The notes below the pieces were generated by a model. That model was not told where the DNA came from, ran no database searches, and saw only the letters and a list, made by a program, of their open reading frames with translations. The position numbers were made by a program, and so were the translations under genes. A stretch of 64,000 nucleotides of DNA from contig NZ_JAGGCS010000020.1 of the NCBI RefSeq assembly GCF_022884085.1, forward strand, positions 1 to 64,000, in the 5' to 3' direction. Every line of letters starts with the position of its first letter. Within the stretch, counting starts at the first letter, position 1. Shown piece by piece: positions 43,450 through 52,487 of the stretch. This DNA is from Paenirhizobium cremeum. Its GTDB lineage: Bacteria > Pseudomonadota > Alphaproteobacteria > Rhizobiales > Rhizobiaceae.

Positions 43450-44753
43450 TATCCGTGAACCAGAGACAACCCGACCGTGTCGTGGTCATCAACGACCGCT
43501 CCGCCATGGTCGGCGGCGCATCGAACCTCGCGATCCTCTCGGCCGGCCTTCTCGAACGGCGTGGCATCGGCGTGACCTATCTTGCCGGCGATACGGCGGA
43601 ACATGAAAAACCAGCGGGCGACACCATCAATATCGCGGGAAAGCCGCTCGTGCAGCAGGGCAGGCTGTCTGCTTTCGCGGGTGGCCTCTATAATTCCAAG
43701 GCTTTCGAAACGCTTCAGGACCTGATCTCGATGCGCGATACTCCTTCGACCATCTATCACGTGCATGGATGGTCGAAGATCCTGTCGCCTTCCATTTTCC
43801 GGGCACTGGCCGCTGTACGCGATCGAACAGTCCTGCATGCGCACGATTATTTTCTCACATGCCCGAACGGTGGCCTCGCGAACTACCGCAAGCAACAGGT
43901 CTGCCATCTCCGGCCGATGTCGGCCTCCTGCCTTGTTACCCAATGCGACAAGCGAGGTTACCATGAGAAGCTCTGGCGCACGGCACGCCACCTGCTGCGG
44001 GAACACTTCTATCCCACCGGCGACCTGCCGGCGAACATCGTGGTCGTGCACGAGCGGATGCGGCAGATATTCGAGCGCGCCGGCCTGAATGTCGAACACG
44101 TCGAAACGATCCGCAACCCGGTGGAGCCTTTCCTTGCCGAAGGCGCGGAGCCGGCGGCGCATCGAACCTTCTATTTCATCGGCAGGCTGGAGCCGGAAAA
44201 AGGCTTCGAGGAAGCCGCCCAGGCGGCCAGGATCGCCGGCGTCGGACTGCATGTCATTGGCGACGGCGCCGGGCGAAGCATCCTGGAGCGGGATTATCCG
44301 GAGGTCGTCATTCATGGATGGCAGTCCCGGCAGGGTATGCGCGAAATCCTTCGAGATGCCCGTGCCATCGTGATTTCGTCCCGCGTACCCGAACCCTTCA
44401 GCCTTGCCGCCCTTGAAGCAGTGTCGAGCGGCATACCGGTCATCATGCCGGATTCGGCTCTGCTCGGTGCCGAAATTACTGCGCTGGAATGTGGCTTGGT
44501 CTTTCGGAGCGGCGACACCGTGGCTCTCGCCGAAGGGTTGCGCCACCTGGCGATTGACGACGGGCTTATTGGGAAGATGGCCCAAAATTGCCGGCGGGAG
44601 GCGCCTCGCCTTGCCCACACCGCCACGTCATGGATCGAGGCGCTGATGGCGCTCTACGGTCGAGTGCTGGAACGCTCGGAGACGTCCCGCTCCGCCGAGA
44701 TTCGCCCTGTGCGTCAGTTCACAGCTTTTGGCTCACGCTTATTGAACCGTTGA
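43446..44753 (+). CDS. GT4-family glycosyltransferase
   Basis: 435 residues from GTG 43446, which overlaps the previous stop; GTG 43455 is an alternative. GT-B fold: the N-terminal domain has RSAMVGGASNLAILSAGLL and VLHAHDYFLTCPNGG. The C-terminal domain has YFIGRLEPEKGFEEA and the E-x7-E motif in PEPFSLAALEAVSSG. It is the last gene of the rightward exoF-exoP-GT2-GT4 operon. Its 3' end overlaps the convergent methyltransferase-like gene by 15 bp. Confidence 0.88.
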   Translation: MISVNQRQPDRVVVINDRSAMVGGASNLAILSAGLLERRGIGVTYLAGDTAEHEKPAGDTINIAGKPLVQQGRLSAFAGGLYNSKAFETLQDLISMRDTPSTIYHVHGWSKILSPSIFRALAAVRDRTVLHAHDYFLTCPNGGLANYRKQQVCHLRPMSASCLVTQCDKRGYHEKLWRTARHLLREHFYPTGDLPANIVVVHERMRQIFERAGLNVEHVETIRNPVEPFLAEGAEPAAHRTFYFIGRLEPEKGFEEAAQAARIAGVGLHVIGDGAGRSILERDYPEVVIHGWQSRQGMREILRDARAIVISSRVPEPFSLAALEAVSSGIPVIMPDSALLGAEITALECGLVFRSGDTVALAEGLRHLAIDDGLIGKMAQNCRREAPRLAHTATSWIEALMALYGRVLERSETSRSAEIRPVRQFTAFGSRLLNR

Positions 44754-45590
44754 AGCGAACCGAGGTCCATCGTCGAGCCTGAAGTAGAAACCGGCATTCT
44801 CGCTCGCCCCAAGCTCGGGATGGGTTTCGATGACATGGGAAAGCGAGGGGATAGCCCAGCGGTCGACCTTGCGATAGCCAAGCTTCTCGATATCCCTCAG
44901 GAAAGCGATCTCGTCGCGCATCTGGTAGGGCACATGGGCCTTGCCGATCCGCTCCAGGGTCACCACCGGACCGCCCTGCCGAAAGGCAACCTTGTTCAGC
45001 AGCAGATGCCGGGGGCGCGATGGAAGGCCTTCCAGCAGCGTTGAAAGGGGGATGTCGAGATATTGCAGGAGCCCTGACCCCAGAAAAAGCGGCGTCGCCG
45101 GAGCGTCTTCGATACGGTCGACGAAACGGAGCTGGGTCAGTCCTTCGCGCTCGGCCATGCGCCGCCCCGCCGAAACAATCGCCGGCAGGTCGTAAACCAC
45201 CCAGTCGAGCCCTTCGGGCAGGGACAAAAGATCGCGAAAGGCTCGATACTTCGTCCCCATGTGCCCGCCGGCATCGAGCAATCCGCCGACTTCGTCACGC
45301 AGGTTGCGGAGCCAGAACAGCACTGGATAGTCCCAGGGCATGACCCTGCACATCTGCTCGAAGGCAACGTGAGCGATCTCGTCATGGTCGTAACCGGCGA
45401 GGGACTTGGTCTTGGCCGCGGCGATGGCCTCCTCGAAGGAACCATAGGCACCGGAGAACCGGCGCGGAAAAGGCGACAGATAGCGAAGCCGCCCGCCGAT
45501 CGCGCGAAACGGCACAAGAGAATGCCCAAAGCCGCTCATCGTGCTCTGCAGAATGTTATGAACGCTTTTCCTCACAATCGCGGTATTCAT
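44739..45590 (-). CDS. TIGR04325-type putative methyltransferase
   Basis: 283 residues. The family motif FSGAYGSFEEAIAAA and the SAM-fold elements LLDAGGHMGTKYRAF, WVVYDLPAIVSAG and PLFLGSGLLQYLD match the family of putative methyltransferases found in surface-polysaccharide clusters. It would methylate a sugar or a lipid-linked intermediate; the acceptor is unknown. The start at 45590 follows GGAGGAAGG. It lies 36 bp downstream of the flippase gene in the same direction, so it is probably in that operon. Confidence 0.78.
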   Translation of the reverse strand: MNTAIVRKSVHNILQSTMSGFGHSLVPFRAIGGRLRYLSPFPRRFSGAYGSFEEAIAAAKTKSLAGYDHDEIAHVAFEQMCRVMPWDYPVLFWLRNLRDEVGGLLDAGGHMGTKYRAFRDLLSLPEGLDWVVYDLPAIVSAGRRMAEREGLTQLRFVDRIEDAPATPLFLGSGLLQYLDIPLSTLLEGLPSRPRHLLLNKVAFRQGGPVVTLERIGKAHVPYQMRDEIAFLRDIEKLGYRKVDRWAIPSLSHVIETHPELGASENAGFYFRLDDGPRFASTVQ

Positions 45591-45626
45591 TCCGGACCTT
45601 CCTCCGCTCCGTTCGACAAACCACAC

Positions 45627-47162
45627 TCAGGTCTTTTGCGCCTTTCGCACAATGGCGAAGATAGGCACGGAACCGCCGTCGAGCCGCTGCAGGCCAGCCA
45701 GCGTACCGAGATAGATGATCGCTCCGGCGAGCATCTGCAGGAGATTGGTCGACAGTCCGCTCATGGCCGATCCCGCCGCAACGCTGCCGAGCAGAACGAC
45801 CACGACGATCATCGCAAGAAGCGCGATCGCCGGATGAGCACAGCCGCGCAGGACCCGCGTCCAGCTTACCTCCCCGTAACGGCTTTGCAGGTGCGCCGAA
45901 ATGGCGAAGGAGAAGACCGCTGCCGCGCATTGTCCGGCGGCGGCAGCCACCATGCCGAAGGGGGAAAGCGCGAACATGAAGGCGAGGGAAACGAGGCTGT
46001 TGACGAGGATCGCCGGCGGCATCTTCCGGATCGTGCCTGAAAGCGAGAGGATTGGCTCCGTGACGTAGCCGGGGATCAGCAGCACCTGCTTGATGGAGAG
46101 AAGCGTCACCAGAAAAGCAGCAGGCGCCCACGCATCGCCCAGTGCGATTTGGACCAGACTACCCGACATCAGCGCGAGACCGATGTAGACGGGCGCGGAA
46201 ACCGCCATGAGGAGAACGACGAATTTGGTCGCGGCCGTGCCGATCCGCCTCGTCGCCTCGCCGTCGTCCGCACCGCGCACCGCAACTCTTCTCAGAACCA
46301 CCCAGGCCAGCATGCGCGCAGGTTCGCCGACCACTTCCGAAAAGGCTGCGACCACCCTTTCGGCAGCCCGGTAGTAACCGGCCTCCGTCAGCCCCAGGAC
46401 ACTGCCAACGACGAGCGTGCCTGAATAGGACCGGACATAGATAATCAGCCGGTTGGCAACGATGTGGCGGGAAAACTCCAGAAGCTCCCGGAGAAAGACG
46501 GTATGAAGATGTATTTTCGGCACCCAGCGGAGAATCGCCGTGAAGAGCACGACGCTCACGATCTGGGTGGTCAGCCGCCCTGCCACGAGCGCAAGGATAT
46601 TCCAGCCGAAAAGGAGGCCGGCAACGGCGACTCCCATGCCGCAGGCTTCCGCAACGATCCTGACGATTGCCTGCTGCCTCAGGCGGCCTGTGGCGACGAA
46701 TACGCCGTCGCAGACAGCCGAGAACGGCGTCAGCAGCAGCCAGAGGCTGAACAGCACCACAAGCGCGGCGACCCCGGAGAGATGAAAAACGAGGCCGAGC
46801 ACGATGGCGAAGCAGAGCCCCAGGGCCGTCGCGCACAGCCCGGCGAAAACGGCGACGCTGGCGATCTGGTCAAGCCGGTCGGCATCTTCCCGCATCTTCA
46901 TCACGAATTCGCACCAGCCGCCTTCCGCAAAGATGACGAGCAGCGCCACTACCGCCGCGACATAGGCGAACAGCCCGAATTCCGCGGACTCAAGCACGCG
47001 GGCTGCGATGATGAACGTCGCCAGCTGACTGATCTGGATGAATATCTTCGCGCTCATCGTCCACATCGCATCGGTGACGAGAGACGGCCACCGAACGAGC
47101 GCGCCCAGACGATTCTTCCACCGCTTCATTCGGCCGGTAGCTGCTGAAAGCAACAATTGCAT
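45627..47162 (-). CDS. Wzx-type polysaccharide flippase (MATE/PST superfamily)
   Basis: 511 residues with about twelve to fourteen hydrophobic segments distributed along the chain. The pattern of the oligosaccharide flippases is visible: an N-terminal TMSAKIFIQISQLATFIIAARVL, then repeated Gly-rich helices, GYYRAAERVV mid-protein, and a C-terminal run of hydrophobic helices. It should move lipid-linked repeat units to the periplasm for the Wzy-like polymerase encoded at 32059. AGGAG seven bases before 47162 supports that start; 47129 is an alternative. It begins the leftward operon with the methyltransferase-like gene. Confidence 0.86.
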   Translation of the reverse strand: MQLLLSAATGRMKRWKNRLGALVRWPSLVTDAMWTMSAKIFIQISQLATFIIAARVLESAEFGLFAYVAAVVALLVIFAEGGWCEFVMKMREDADRLDQIASVAVFAGLCATALGLCFAIVLGLVFHLSGVAALVVLFSLWLLLTPFSAVCDGVFVATGRLRQQAIVRIVAEACGMGVAVAGLLFGWNILALVAGRLTTQIVSVVLFTAILRWVPKIHLHTVFLRELLEFSRHIVANRLIIYVRSYSGTLVVGSVLGLTEAGYYRAAERVVAAFSEVVGEPARMLAWVVLRRVAVRGADDGEATRRIGTAATKFVVLLMAVSAPVYIGLALMSGSLVQIALGDAWAPAAFLVTLLSIKQVLLIPGYVTEPILSLSGTIRKMPPAILVNSLVSLAFMFALSPFGMVAAAAGQCAAAVFSFAISAHLQSRYGEVSWTRVLRGCAHPAIALLAMIVVVVLLGSVAAGSAMSGLSTNLLQMLAGAIIYLGTLAGLQRLDGGSVPIFAIVRKAQKT

Positions 47163-47366
47163 AAGGGCTCCTGCCTTGACGGCTGTGTTTGCAGCCTCTT
47201 TTGTGAATGCCGGAAGGCCGTTTCCCCGGCCCTCCCGAGGATCGGCCACAGGCGCGATTGCTCCAGCCGCTTCCTTTGCATGCTGGCCGCCCCGAGGGGC
47301 CGAGGCTTATGGGGCAACCGAATCGTGATATCTTCTGAGAGGGACAGAACCGGCAAGGAAGGCTTC

Positions 47367-47462
47367 ATGCGCAACTGGGCCACTAAATTCGGGCTGCGAT
47401 GGCTTGTCATTGTCGTCTGCCTTGCCTTCTGGATTGCCCTGCTCATGCTGTTCCTCCGCTGA
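47367..47462 (+). CDS. Candidate 31-residue membrane miniprotein
   Basis: AAGGAAGG sits four to six bases before the ATG. The product MRNWATKFGLRWLVIVVC... is one hydrophobic helix with basic N-terminal residues and a final Arg, the usual form of a small inner-membrane protein. It lies between the flippase promoter and the convergent exoY gene, ending 7 bp from exoY. There is no family evidence, and it could be chance. Confidence 0.4.
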   Translation: MRNWATKFGLRWLVIVVCLAFWIALLMLFLR

Positions 47463-47469
47463 AGCGCTT

Positions 47470-48144
47470 TCAGCGTTCGTTCTGCGCGAAGAGCACGACA
47501 CCGACGGTCCGCAGGATGATTCCGACATCCCGGGAAAGCGAAACGCTATGATAGTAGTCGACGTCGAACCGGACCCGTTCTTCGTAGGACGTGTCCTCCC
47601 GGCGGGAGACCTGCCAGAGACCGGTGATGCCGGGGCTCATGGCCAGGTAGCAGTGAACCTGCGATCCGTAACGCTCCAGTTCCTCTGCAATGACCGGCCT
47701 CGGGCCGACGATGCTCATTTCGCCGCGCAGCACGTTGAACAATTGCGGAAGCTCGTCGAGGCTCGTGATGCGCAGGTATTTGCCGAGCCAGTGCACCCGC
47801 GGGTCACTTTTCAGTTTCTGAGTCTCGTTCCATTCCCGAAGCCTCGCCGGATTGCTGGCGAGAAGATCCTGAAGCGCCTTTTCAGCGTCCTTGCGCATGG
47901 TGCGGAATTTGAGGCAATCGAAGGTCTTGCCGTTTCGGCCGACGCGCTTGTGGCGGAAAATTATCGGCCGGCCATCGATGACCAGGAGTGCGAGCCCGAT
48001 CAGGATCAGAGCCGGAAGCAGGAAGACGATCGAGAAGACGGCGAAAAACAGGTCGAAAACCCGCTTGCCTCCGCGGCTCCTGACACTCCTCGCCGCGGAG
48101 GCAGCGGCGTGCCGCTGCCCTATATTATCCGAAAAAAAAGACAT
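47470..48144 (-). CDS. exoY: ExoY/PssA-type undecaprenyl-phosphate sugar-1-phosphate transferase
   Basis: 224 residues: one N-terminal membrane helix (FDLFFAVFSIVFLLPALILIGLALL) and the conserved polyisoprenyl-phosphate hexose-1-phosphate transferase domain (FRHKRVGRNGKTFDCLKFRTM, SLDELPQLFNVLRGEMSIVGPRP, PGITGLWQVSRR). It primes repeat-unit assembly by moving a sugar-1-phosphate (galactose or glucose in ExoY relatives) to undecaprenyl phosphate. The short form without extra N-terminal helices is typical of rhizobial ExoY. The start at 48144 follows GGAGG. It marks the right end of the polysaccharide locus. The 255 bp upstream hold its promoter and no gene. Confidence 0.9.
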   Translation of the reverse strand: MSFFSDNIGQRHAAASAARSVRSRGGKRVFDLFFAVFSIVFLLPALILIGLALLVIDGRPIIFRHKRVGRNGKTFDCLKFRTMRKDAEKALQDLLASNPARLREWNETQKLKSDPRVHWLGKYLRITSLDELPQLFNVLRGEMSIVGPRPVIAEELERYGSQVHCYLAMSPGITGLWQVSRREDTSYEERVRFDVDYYHSVSLSRDVGIILRTVGVVLFAQNER

Positions 48145-48399
48145 CTCGCAGACCTCCAGCCATCGACAAGGCTGCCGCTGAAAGAGCAAGGATGCAATTG
48201 ATACTGATAGGCAGCGCATCCTCTGTTGGAGGTAGACCATGCTCCCTTTTTTGGCTGGATAGCCGCAATAGCCAGCTAGACGCCTCCGCCTTCGCAAGGA
48301 AATCCCCTCTCCGCAAAGTCCGGGAGAAAGGACGAGGCGAGGAAGGCCGTGATATCGAGACCCACTGTCCTGCGGCCCGCTTTTCGATGAATTTAAGGA

Positions 48400-48588
48400 T
48401 TATTCGAAGCGGCCGGTGGCAATCGCATCGCTTGCGGGGAACGTTTCCTGCAACGCCTCGTCCAGATTGTCGTCGTCGTGACGCTTCTTGCCCTCGGCAA
48501 GCCAGCACTGTTCCAGATCCATCGGCTCCGGCAGGCTTTCCTTACCGTCCCGTGACCATTGGGTATCATCACTGCTCTTCTGTTTCAT
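48400..48588 (-). CDS. Small acidic conserved protein with ETFPASD motif
   Basis: 62 residues from ATG 48588, with GAGGAG six bases upstream. The product is very hydrophilic and acidic. Its C-terminal part reads DDDNLDEALQETFPASDAIA, a motif I recall from many small hypothetical proteins of alpha- and gammaproteobacteria, function unknown. It stands alone between the polysaccharide locus and the LysR/mhq set. Confidence 0.65.
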   Translation of the reverse strand: MKQKSSDDTQWSRDGKESLPEPMDLEQCWLAEGKKRHDDDNLDEALQETFPASDAIATGRFE

Positions 48589-48752
48589 GACGATCTCCTC
48601 GGAATGAACATCGATCGCAAGCGTCGTATTACGCGACAGGCATCCTATCACACGGCCGCCGGTTTATCGCCCCTGAGGTGCACGCCCAGGCAAAATGGCT
48701 GGCACCGCCGACCGGACTCTGGCGCAGGCAAAGCGGAAATGAAAAACCTGAA

Positions 48753-48782
48753 CGCCCGCCGCGACGCGGAGATCAGCGGGCG
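48753..48782 (-). terminator. Likely terminator of the lysR gene
   Basis: CGCCCGC (48753-48759) pairs with GCGGGCG (48776-48782). On the minus strand the hairpin lies about 25 bp after the lysR stop and is followed by the T-rich TTCAGGTTTTTCATTTCC. Read by eye. Confidence 0.5.
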
Positions 48783-48804
48783 TCTCGCCGACGACAGGAC
48801 CCGT

Positions 48805-49704
48805 TCAGACGGGGCGAACCGTCGTGACGAAATTTTCGAAAAAATCCGAGAACTTCGCGACCCGCATCGGCAGCTTCTCATAAGGCGGATAATAGAGGGT
48901 CAGCCAGAGTTCGGGCGCCTGCCAGTCGTGAAGGATCTGGACGAGACGACCTTCGGCAATCGCCTTCTCGACGATGAAGGATGGCAGGAGCGCAATTCCC
49001 TCGCCGTTTTCCGCAAGCCGCGCCGTCAACTCGCCGTTGTTTCCCGCGAGTATCCGCCCCGCCCTGACCTTGCGTGTCCGGCCGGCAAAAGCAAGCTCCC
49101 ATGTTTCGGAAAGCGCTTCCTCGTCATAGGCGATGCAGGCGGCTTCATTGAGATCGTCAGGCGATTTCGGCGTTCCATTGGCCGCCAGGTAGCCCGGAGA
49201 GGCAACAAGCATCCGTCGCACCGGGCAGATCTTCCGCCAGATCGTAGACTTGTCCCGTGGCGGTTCGGAAATGCGGATGGCAAGGTCGAAACTGTCTGAG
49301 ACGATATCGATGAACCGGTCCGTCAACGTCATCGACACCGCGATGCCGGGATTTTCGACGCGAAAGCCCGAGACGACATCCGGCAGAATTCGCTGCCCGA
49401 GCGATAACGGCACATTGAGCCGGATGAGACCCGCCGCATGGCCCGTTTCCGCTCGAACCTCATCGGCCACAGCCTCGAAGGCCTCCATCAGCGGTTCGAT
49501 GCGCGCGGCATAGACCGCGCCCGCCGAAGTCAGGGACACATGCCGCGTGGTCCTCAAGAGAAGCTGCACGCCGAGGGCTTCTTCCAGCGCACTCACAGCC
49601 CGCGTGACTGTCGGCGCCGTCATCGAAAGATGCCGGGCGGCCGCGATGAAGCTGCGCTCTTTCGCAACAGCCAGGAAAATACGGATATCGTTGAGATCGC
49701 TCAT
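48805..49704 (-). CDS. LysR-family transcriptional regulator
   Basis: 299 residues. The N-terminal winged HTH (about 1-60: IRIFLAVAKERSFIAAARHLSMTAPTVTRAVSALEEALG) is followed by LLLRTTRHVSLTSAG and a periplasmic-binding-like effector domain. It is divergent from the dioxygenase-like mhqO gene, the classic arrangement for a LysR activator controlling a neighbouring operon. The intergenic 49705-49830 is AT-rich near the LysR start and should hold the shared operator. ATG 49704 and GTG 49719 are both possible starts, and neither has a good ribosome binding site. Confidence 0.88.
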   Translation of the reverse strand: MSDLNDIRIFLAVAKERSFIAAARHLSMTAPTVTRAVSALEEALGVQLLLRTTRHVSLTSAGAVYAARIEPLMEAFEAVADEVRAETGHAAGLIRLNVPLSLGQRILPDVVSGFRVENPGIAVSMTLTDRFIDIVSDSFDLAIRISEPPRDKSTIWRKICPVRRMLVASPGYLAANGTPKSPDDLNEAACIAYDEEALSETWELAFAGRTRKVRAGRILAGNNGELTARLAENGEGIALLPSFIVEKAIAEGRLVQILHDWQAPELWLTLYYPPYEKLPMRVAKFSDFFENFVTTVRPV

Positions 49705-49830
49705 GCGAGATAATTTCACTTTTTGAAATTATATTGTCAATATTATTTCTATTCACTTCGCCGCCCTTTGGCCCCATCTTCTGCCTCGGAACAAGGGATG
49801 CAATGGCATCCGAACAGAAGGATGGCAAAA

Positions 49831-50763
49831 ATGCTTACTCAGATCAAAGGCTTGCACCATATCACCTCGATGGCTGCAGATGCCCAGCAAAACAGCGACT
49901 TTTTCACCAAGACGCTCGGCCTGCGCCGCGTGAAGAAGACCGTCAACTTCGATGCTCCTGATGTTTACCACCTCTACTATGGCGACGAGGCAGGCACGCC
50001 CGGCTCCGTCATGACCTACTTTCCCTTCCCGCATATTGCGGCAGGGCGCCCGGGTGCCGGTGAAGTCGGAGAATCCTATTTCGCCGTTCCGAAGGGTTCG
50101 CTGGGTTACTGGACGGAGCGCCTGACCAAGCTCGGCGTGAAGAACCTCTCGGCAACGGAAGTGTTCGGCGAAAAGCGTCTGCGCTTCGCCGGTCCGGACA
50201 GTGACGGCTTCTCGTTGGTGGAAGTCGACGATGACAAGCGCGAGGGCTGGCTGCACGACGAGATCGGCGCTGCCGAAGCCATCAAGGGTTTCCATGGTGC
50301 GAGCATGAGGCTCAAGGATACCGGCGCAACCCGGGAACTGCTCGGCTTCATGGGCTACGAGAAGGTCGACGAAAAGGACGAATGGGCTCGCTTTGCCATC
50401 GCCGGCGGCAACGGTGCGGATTTCATCGATCTCGAAACCGTCCCGCAGGCAGATTTTGCCCGCCTTGGCGCCGGTTCGGTCCACCACATCGCATTCGCGG
50501 TGGAAGACAGGGCGGCACAGCTCGAAGTCCGCAAGGCGCTTCTTGACACCGGCTACCAGGTAACCCCGGTCATCGATCGCGACTACTTCTGGGCGATTTA
50601 TTTCCGCACACCGGGCGGCGTCCTGTTCGAGATTGCAACCAACGAGCCTGGCTTCGACCGTGACGAGGACAGCGCTCACCTCGGCGAAGCCCTGAAGCTG
50701 CCGACCCGCTACGAGCCCTATCGCGGCCAGATCGAAAAACAGCTTCAGCCGATCAAGGACTGA
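49831..50763 (+). CDS. mhqO: Ring-cleaving dioxygenase of the MhqO/MhqE type (VOC fold)
   Basis: 310 residues with two vicinal-oxygen-chelate modules. The metal ligands can be read as His in GLHHITSMAADA, His in SVHHIAFAVED and Glu in GGVLFEIATNEPGF. Relatives cleave or process hydroquinones and quinone adducts and are induced by quinone stress. AAGGA lies eight bases before the ATG at 49831. It is followed by an MhqD-type hydrolase and a pirin with short gaps, and all are divergent from the LysR gene: a compact quinone-detoxification operon. Confidence 0.85.
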   Translation: MLTQIKGLHHITSMAADAQQNSDFFTKTLGLRRVKKTVNFDAPDVYHLYYGDEAGTPGSVMTYFPFPHIAAGRPGAGEVGESYFAVPKGSLGYWTERLTKLGVKNLSATEVFGEKRLRFAGPDSDGFSLVEVDDDKREGWLHDEIGAAEAIKGFHGASMRLKDTGATRELLGFMGYEKVDEKDEWARFAIAGGNGADFIDLETVPQADFARLGAGSVHHIAFAVEDRAAQLEVRKALLDTGYQVTPVIDRDYFWAIYFRTPGGVLFEIATNEPGFDRDEDSAHLGEALKLPTRYEPYRGQIEKQLQPIKD

Positions 50764-50825
50764 GGTTCGACAGGAAATGATGGAACGACGGGTCCGCATG
50801 GTCCCGTCATCAGGAGAAAGATATC

Positions 50826-51437
50826 ATGAACACGAGCACCACTGCCTATCATGCCTTCATCAAGCCTGGTTCCGACGGCGCTCCCCTCGTCTTCGCGTTC
50901 CACGGCACCGGCGGCAACGAATTCCAGTTCACCGAACTGGTCGAGCAGATCCTGCCCGATGCAGGGATCGTCTCGCCGAGAGGCGATGTCTCCGAACATG
51001 GCGCCCTGCGTTTCTTCCGCCGCACTGGCGAGGGCGTCTACGACATGGACGACCTTGCCCGGCGCACGGACAGGATGATCGACTTTCTCGCTCAGAAAAA
51101 AGCGGAGAACCGAGGCCGTCCCGTCTATGCGCTCGGCTATTCCAATGGCGCAAACATTCTCGCCGCCGTGGCGTTCAGGAGGCCGGATCTCTTCGACCGC
51201 ATAGCTCTCCTGCATCCGCTGGTCCCGTGGAAGCGGGAGAACAACAGCGCACTGAAAGACCGGCAGGTGCTCATAACCGCCGGGCAGCATGATCCGATCT
51301 GCCCGCTGCCGCTGACCGAAGCGCTTGTCGATTACTTCGCACGGCAGGGCGCGAAGGTCGAAACCAGCATCCACGCCGGCGGGCACGAAATTCGCCAGGC
51401 GGAACTGCAGGCGCTGAACGCCTTCCTGACCCGATAA
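50826..51437 (+). CDS. mhqD: MhqD-type carboxylesterase/phospholipase (alpha/beta hydrolase)
   Basis: 203 residues. Oxyanion-hole motif FAFHGTGGNEF, nucleophile elbow GYSNG, acid in AGQHDPICP, and His in AGGHEIRQAE complete the catalytic triad. Together with the MhqO-like dioxygenase this matches the mhqO-mhqD pairing known from quinone resistance, where the hydrolase is thought to act on the ring-cleavage product or an adduct. AGGAGAAAG precedes the ATG. Confidence 0.85.
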   Translation: MNTSTTAYHAFIKPGSDGAPLVFAFHGTGGNEFQFTELVEQILPDAGIVSPRGDVSEHGALRFFRRTGEGVYDMDDLARRTDRMIDFLAQKKAENRGRPVYALGYSNGANILAAVAFRRPDLFDRIALLHPLVPWKRENNSALKDRQVLITAGQHDPICPLPLTEALVDYFARQGAKVETSIHAGGHEIRQAELQALNAFLTR

Positions 51438-51511
51438 GGGTTCCGACCGAGACGAAACTGCGAAACCAACGATCGGAGGCTACCGCCCCGATACAGTCCA
51501 GGAGAAAGACC

Positions 51512-52213
51512 ATGATCCTGATCCACGAAAACATGAGCCGCGGCAAAACCAGCAAGGGCTGGCTGAGCAGCTTCCATACCTTCTCCTTCGGCGGTTTCCA
51601 GGACCCGACGCGCATGGGCTTCGGCCCGCTGCGTGTCATCAACGAGGACTGGATCATCCCGGGTTCCGGTTTTTCCGAACATGCCCATGACAACATGGAT
51701 ATCCTGACCGTCCTTCTGGAAGGCAGGCTGCGCCATCAGGACACCATGGGAAACGTCTCGACGATCGAAGCCGGCGAGATACAGCTGATGTCTGCCGGCA
51801 CCGGGGTCCGTCATTCGGAGATGAATGCCTCGGAAGACGAGATCGCCCATCTGCTGCAGATCTGGATGATTCCGGACATCAGGGGAACCGAACCGCGCTA
51901 CCAGCAGGCCCGCCTGCCGGCAATGGAAGATGCCCGCGACTGGACACCGATCGCATCCGGCACCGAAGGCGAGGCTCCCCTGCACCTCCTGTCCGACAGC
52001 AGACTGCTGATCGCCAACCCGAAGGAGGGTGACGTCAGCACCATCCCAGCCCGGCCCGGACGCCTCGTCTTCGTCCATATCGTGAACGGTCTGGCGAGGA
52101 TCGAGGGAGAGGATCTGCGGCCGGGTGATGGCCTCCAGATCTCGGAACCCGAAACGCTTGAACTCGATTGGCTGACGAACGGAACGGCTCTCCTGTTCGA
52201 CATGCCCCGTTGA
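51512..52213 (+). CDS. Pirin-family protein (YhhW-like, possible quercetinase)
   Basis: 233 residues, a bicupin pirin. The metal ligands of the N-terminal cupin are visible: His in GFSEHAHDNMDILT (H-x-H), and Glu/His in GEIQLMSAGTGVRHSEMN. Pirins of this form have quercetin 2,3-dioxygenase activity or act as redox-responsive cofactors. It is the third gene of the mhq-like operon, with AGGAGAAAG before the ATG. A strong GC-rich hairpin follows at 52235. Confidence 0.87.
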   Translation: MILIHENMSRGKTSKGWLSSFHTFSFGGFQDPTRMGFGPLRVINEDWIIPGSGFSEHAHDNMDILTVLLEGRLRHQDTMGNVSTIEAGEIQLMSAGTGVRHSEMNASEDEIAHLLQIWMIPDIRGTEPRYQQARLPAMEDARDWTPIASGTEGEAPLHLLSDSRLLIANPKEGDVSTIPARPGRLVFVHIVNGLARIEGEDLRPGDGLQISEPETLELDWLTNGTALLFDMPR

Positions 52214-52234
52214 AAACGGAAATCGTCAACGAAA

Positions 52235-52255
52235 CGGCGGGAGACCCTCCCGCCG
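52235..52255 (+). terminator. Hairpin downstream of the pirin gene
   Basis: Perfect 9-bp stem CGGCGGGAG (52235-52243) / CTCCCGCCG (52247-52255) with a 3-base loop, 22 bp after the pirin stop. No T-run follows on the plus strand, while the minus-strand exit is T-rich, so it may serve transcription from either side. The rest of the gap to 52487 shows no gene. Confidence 0.55.
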
Positions 52256-52487
52256 TCGCCCGGCAGAAGGGCGATCGTTCGGGCGAATGTCCGAAAGCCG
52301 TGAGGTCGTCCCGGCATTCCTCGTCCGCAGGCCGAACCGAGACAGGCCGCCAGGAACGCCTCGGCCGAAACAAAGGTCCTGGTCACGAAACCGGGCGACC
52401 GGACATGGCCTAGAGCCCCGCCTATGCGGCGCTTCCGGTCGATCTTGAGCGGCCGCAACCTTCTGACCCGAGCGACGTTTTCCACGG

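Noticed and set aside
50777..50815. GACGGG/CCCGTC hairpin between mhqO and mhqD genes as a regulatory element
   Set aside because: Only six paired bases with mismatched extension; probably incidental.
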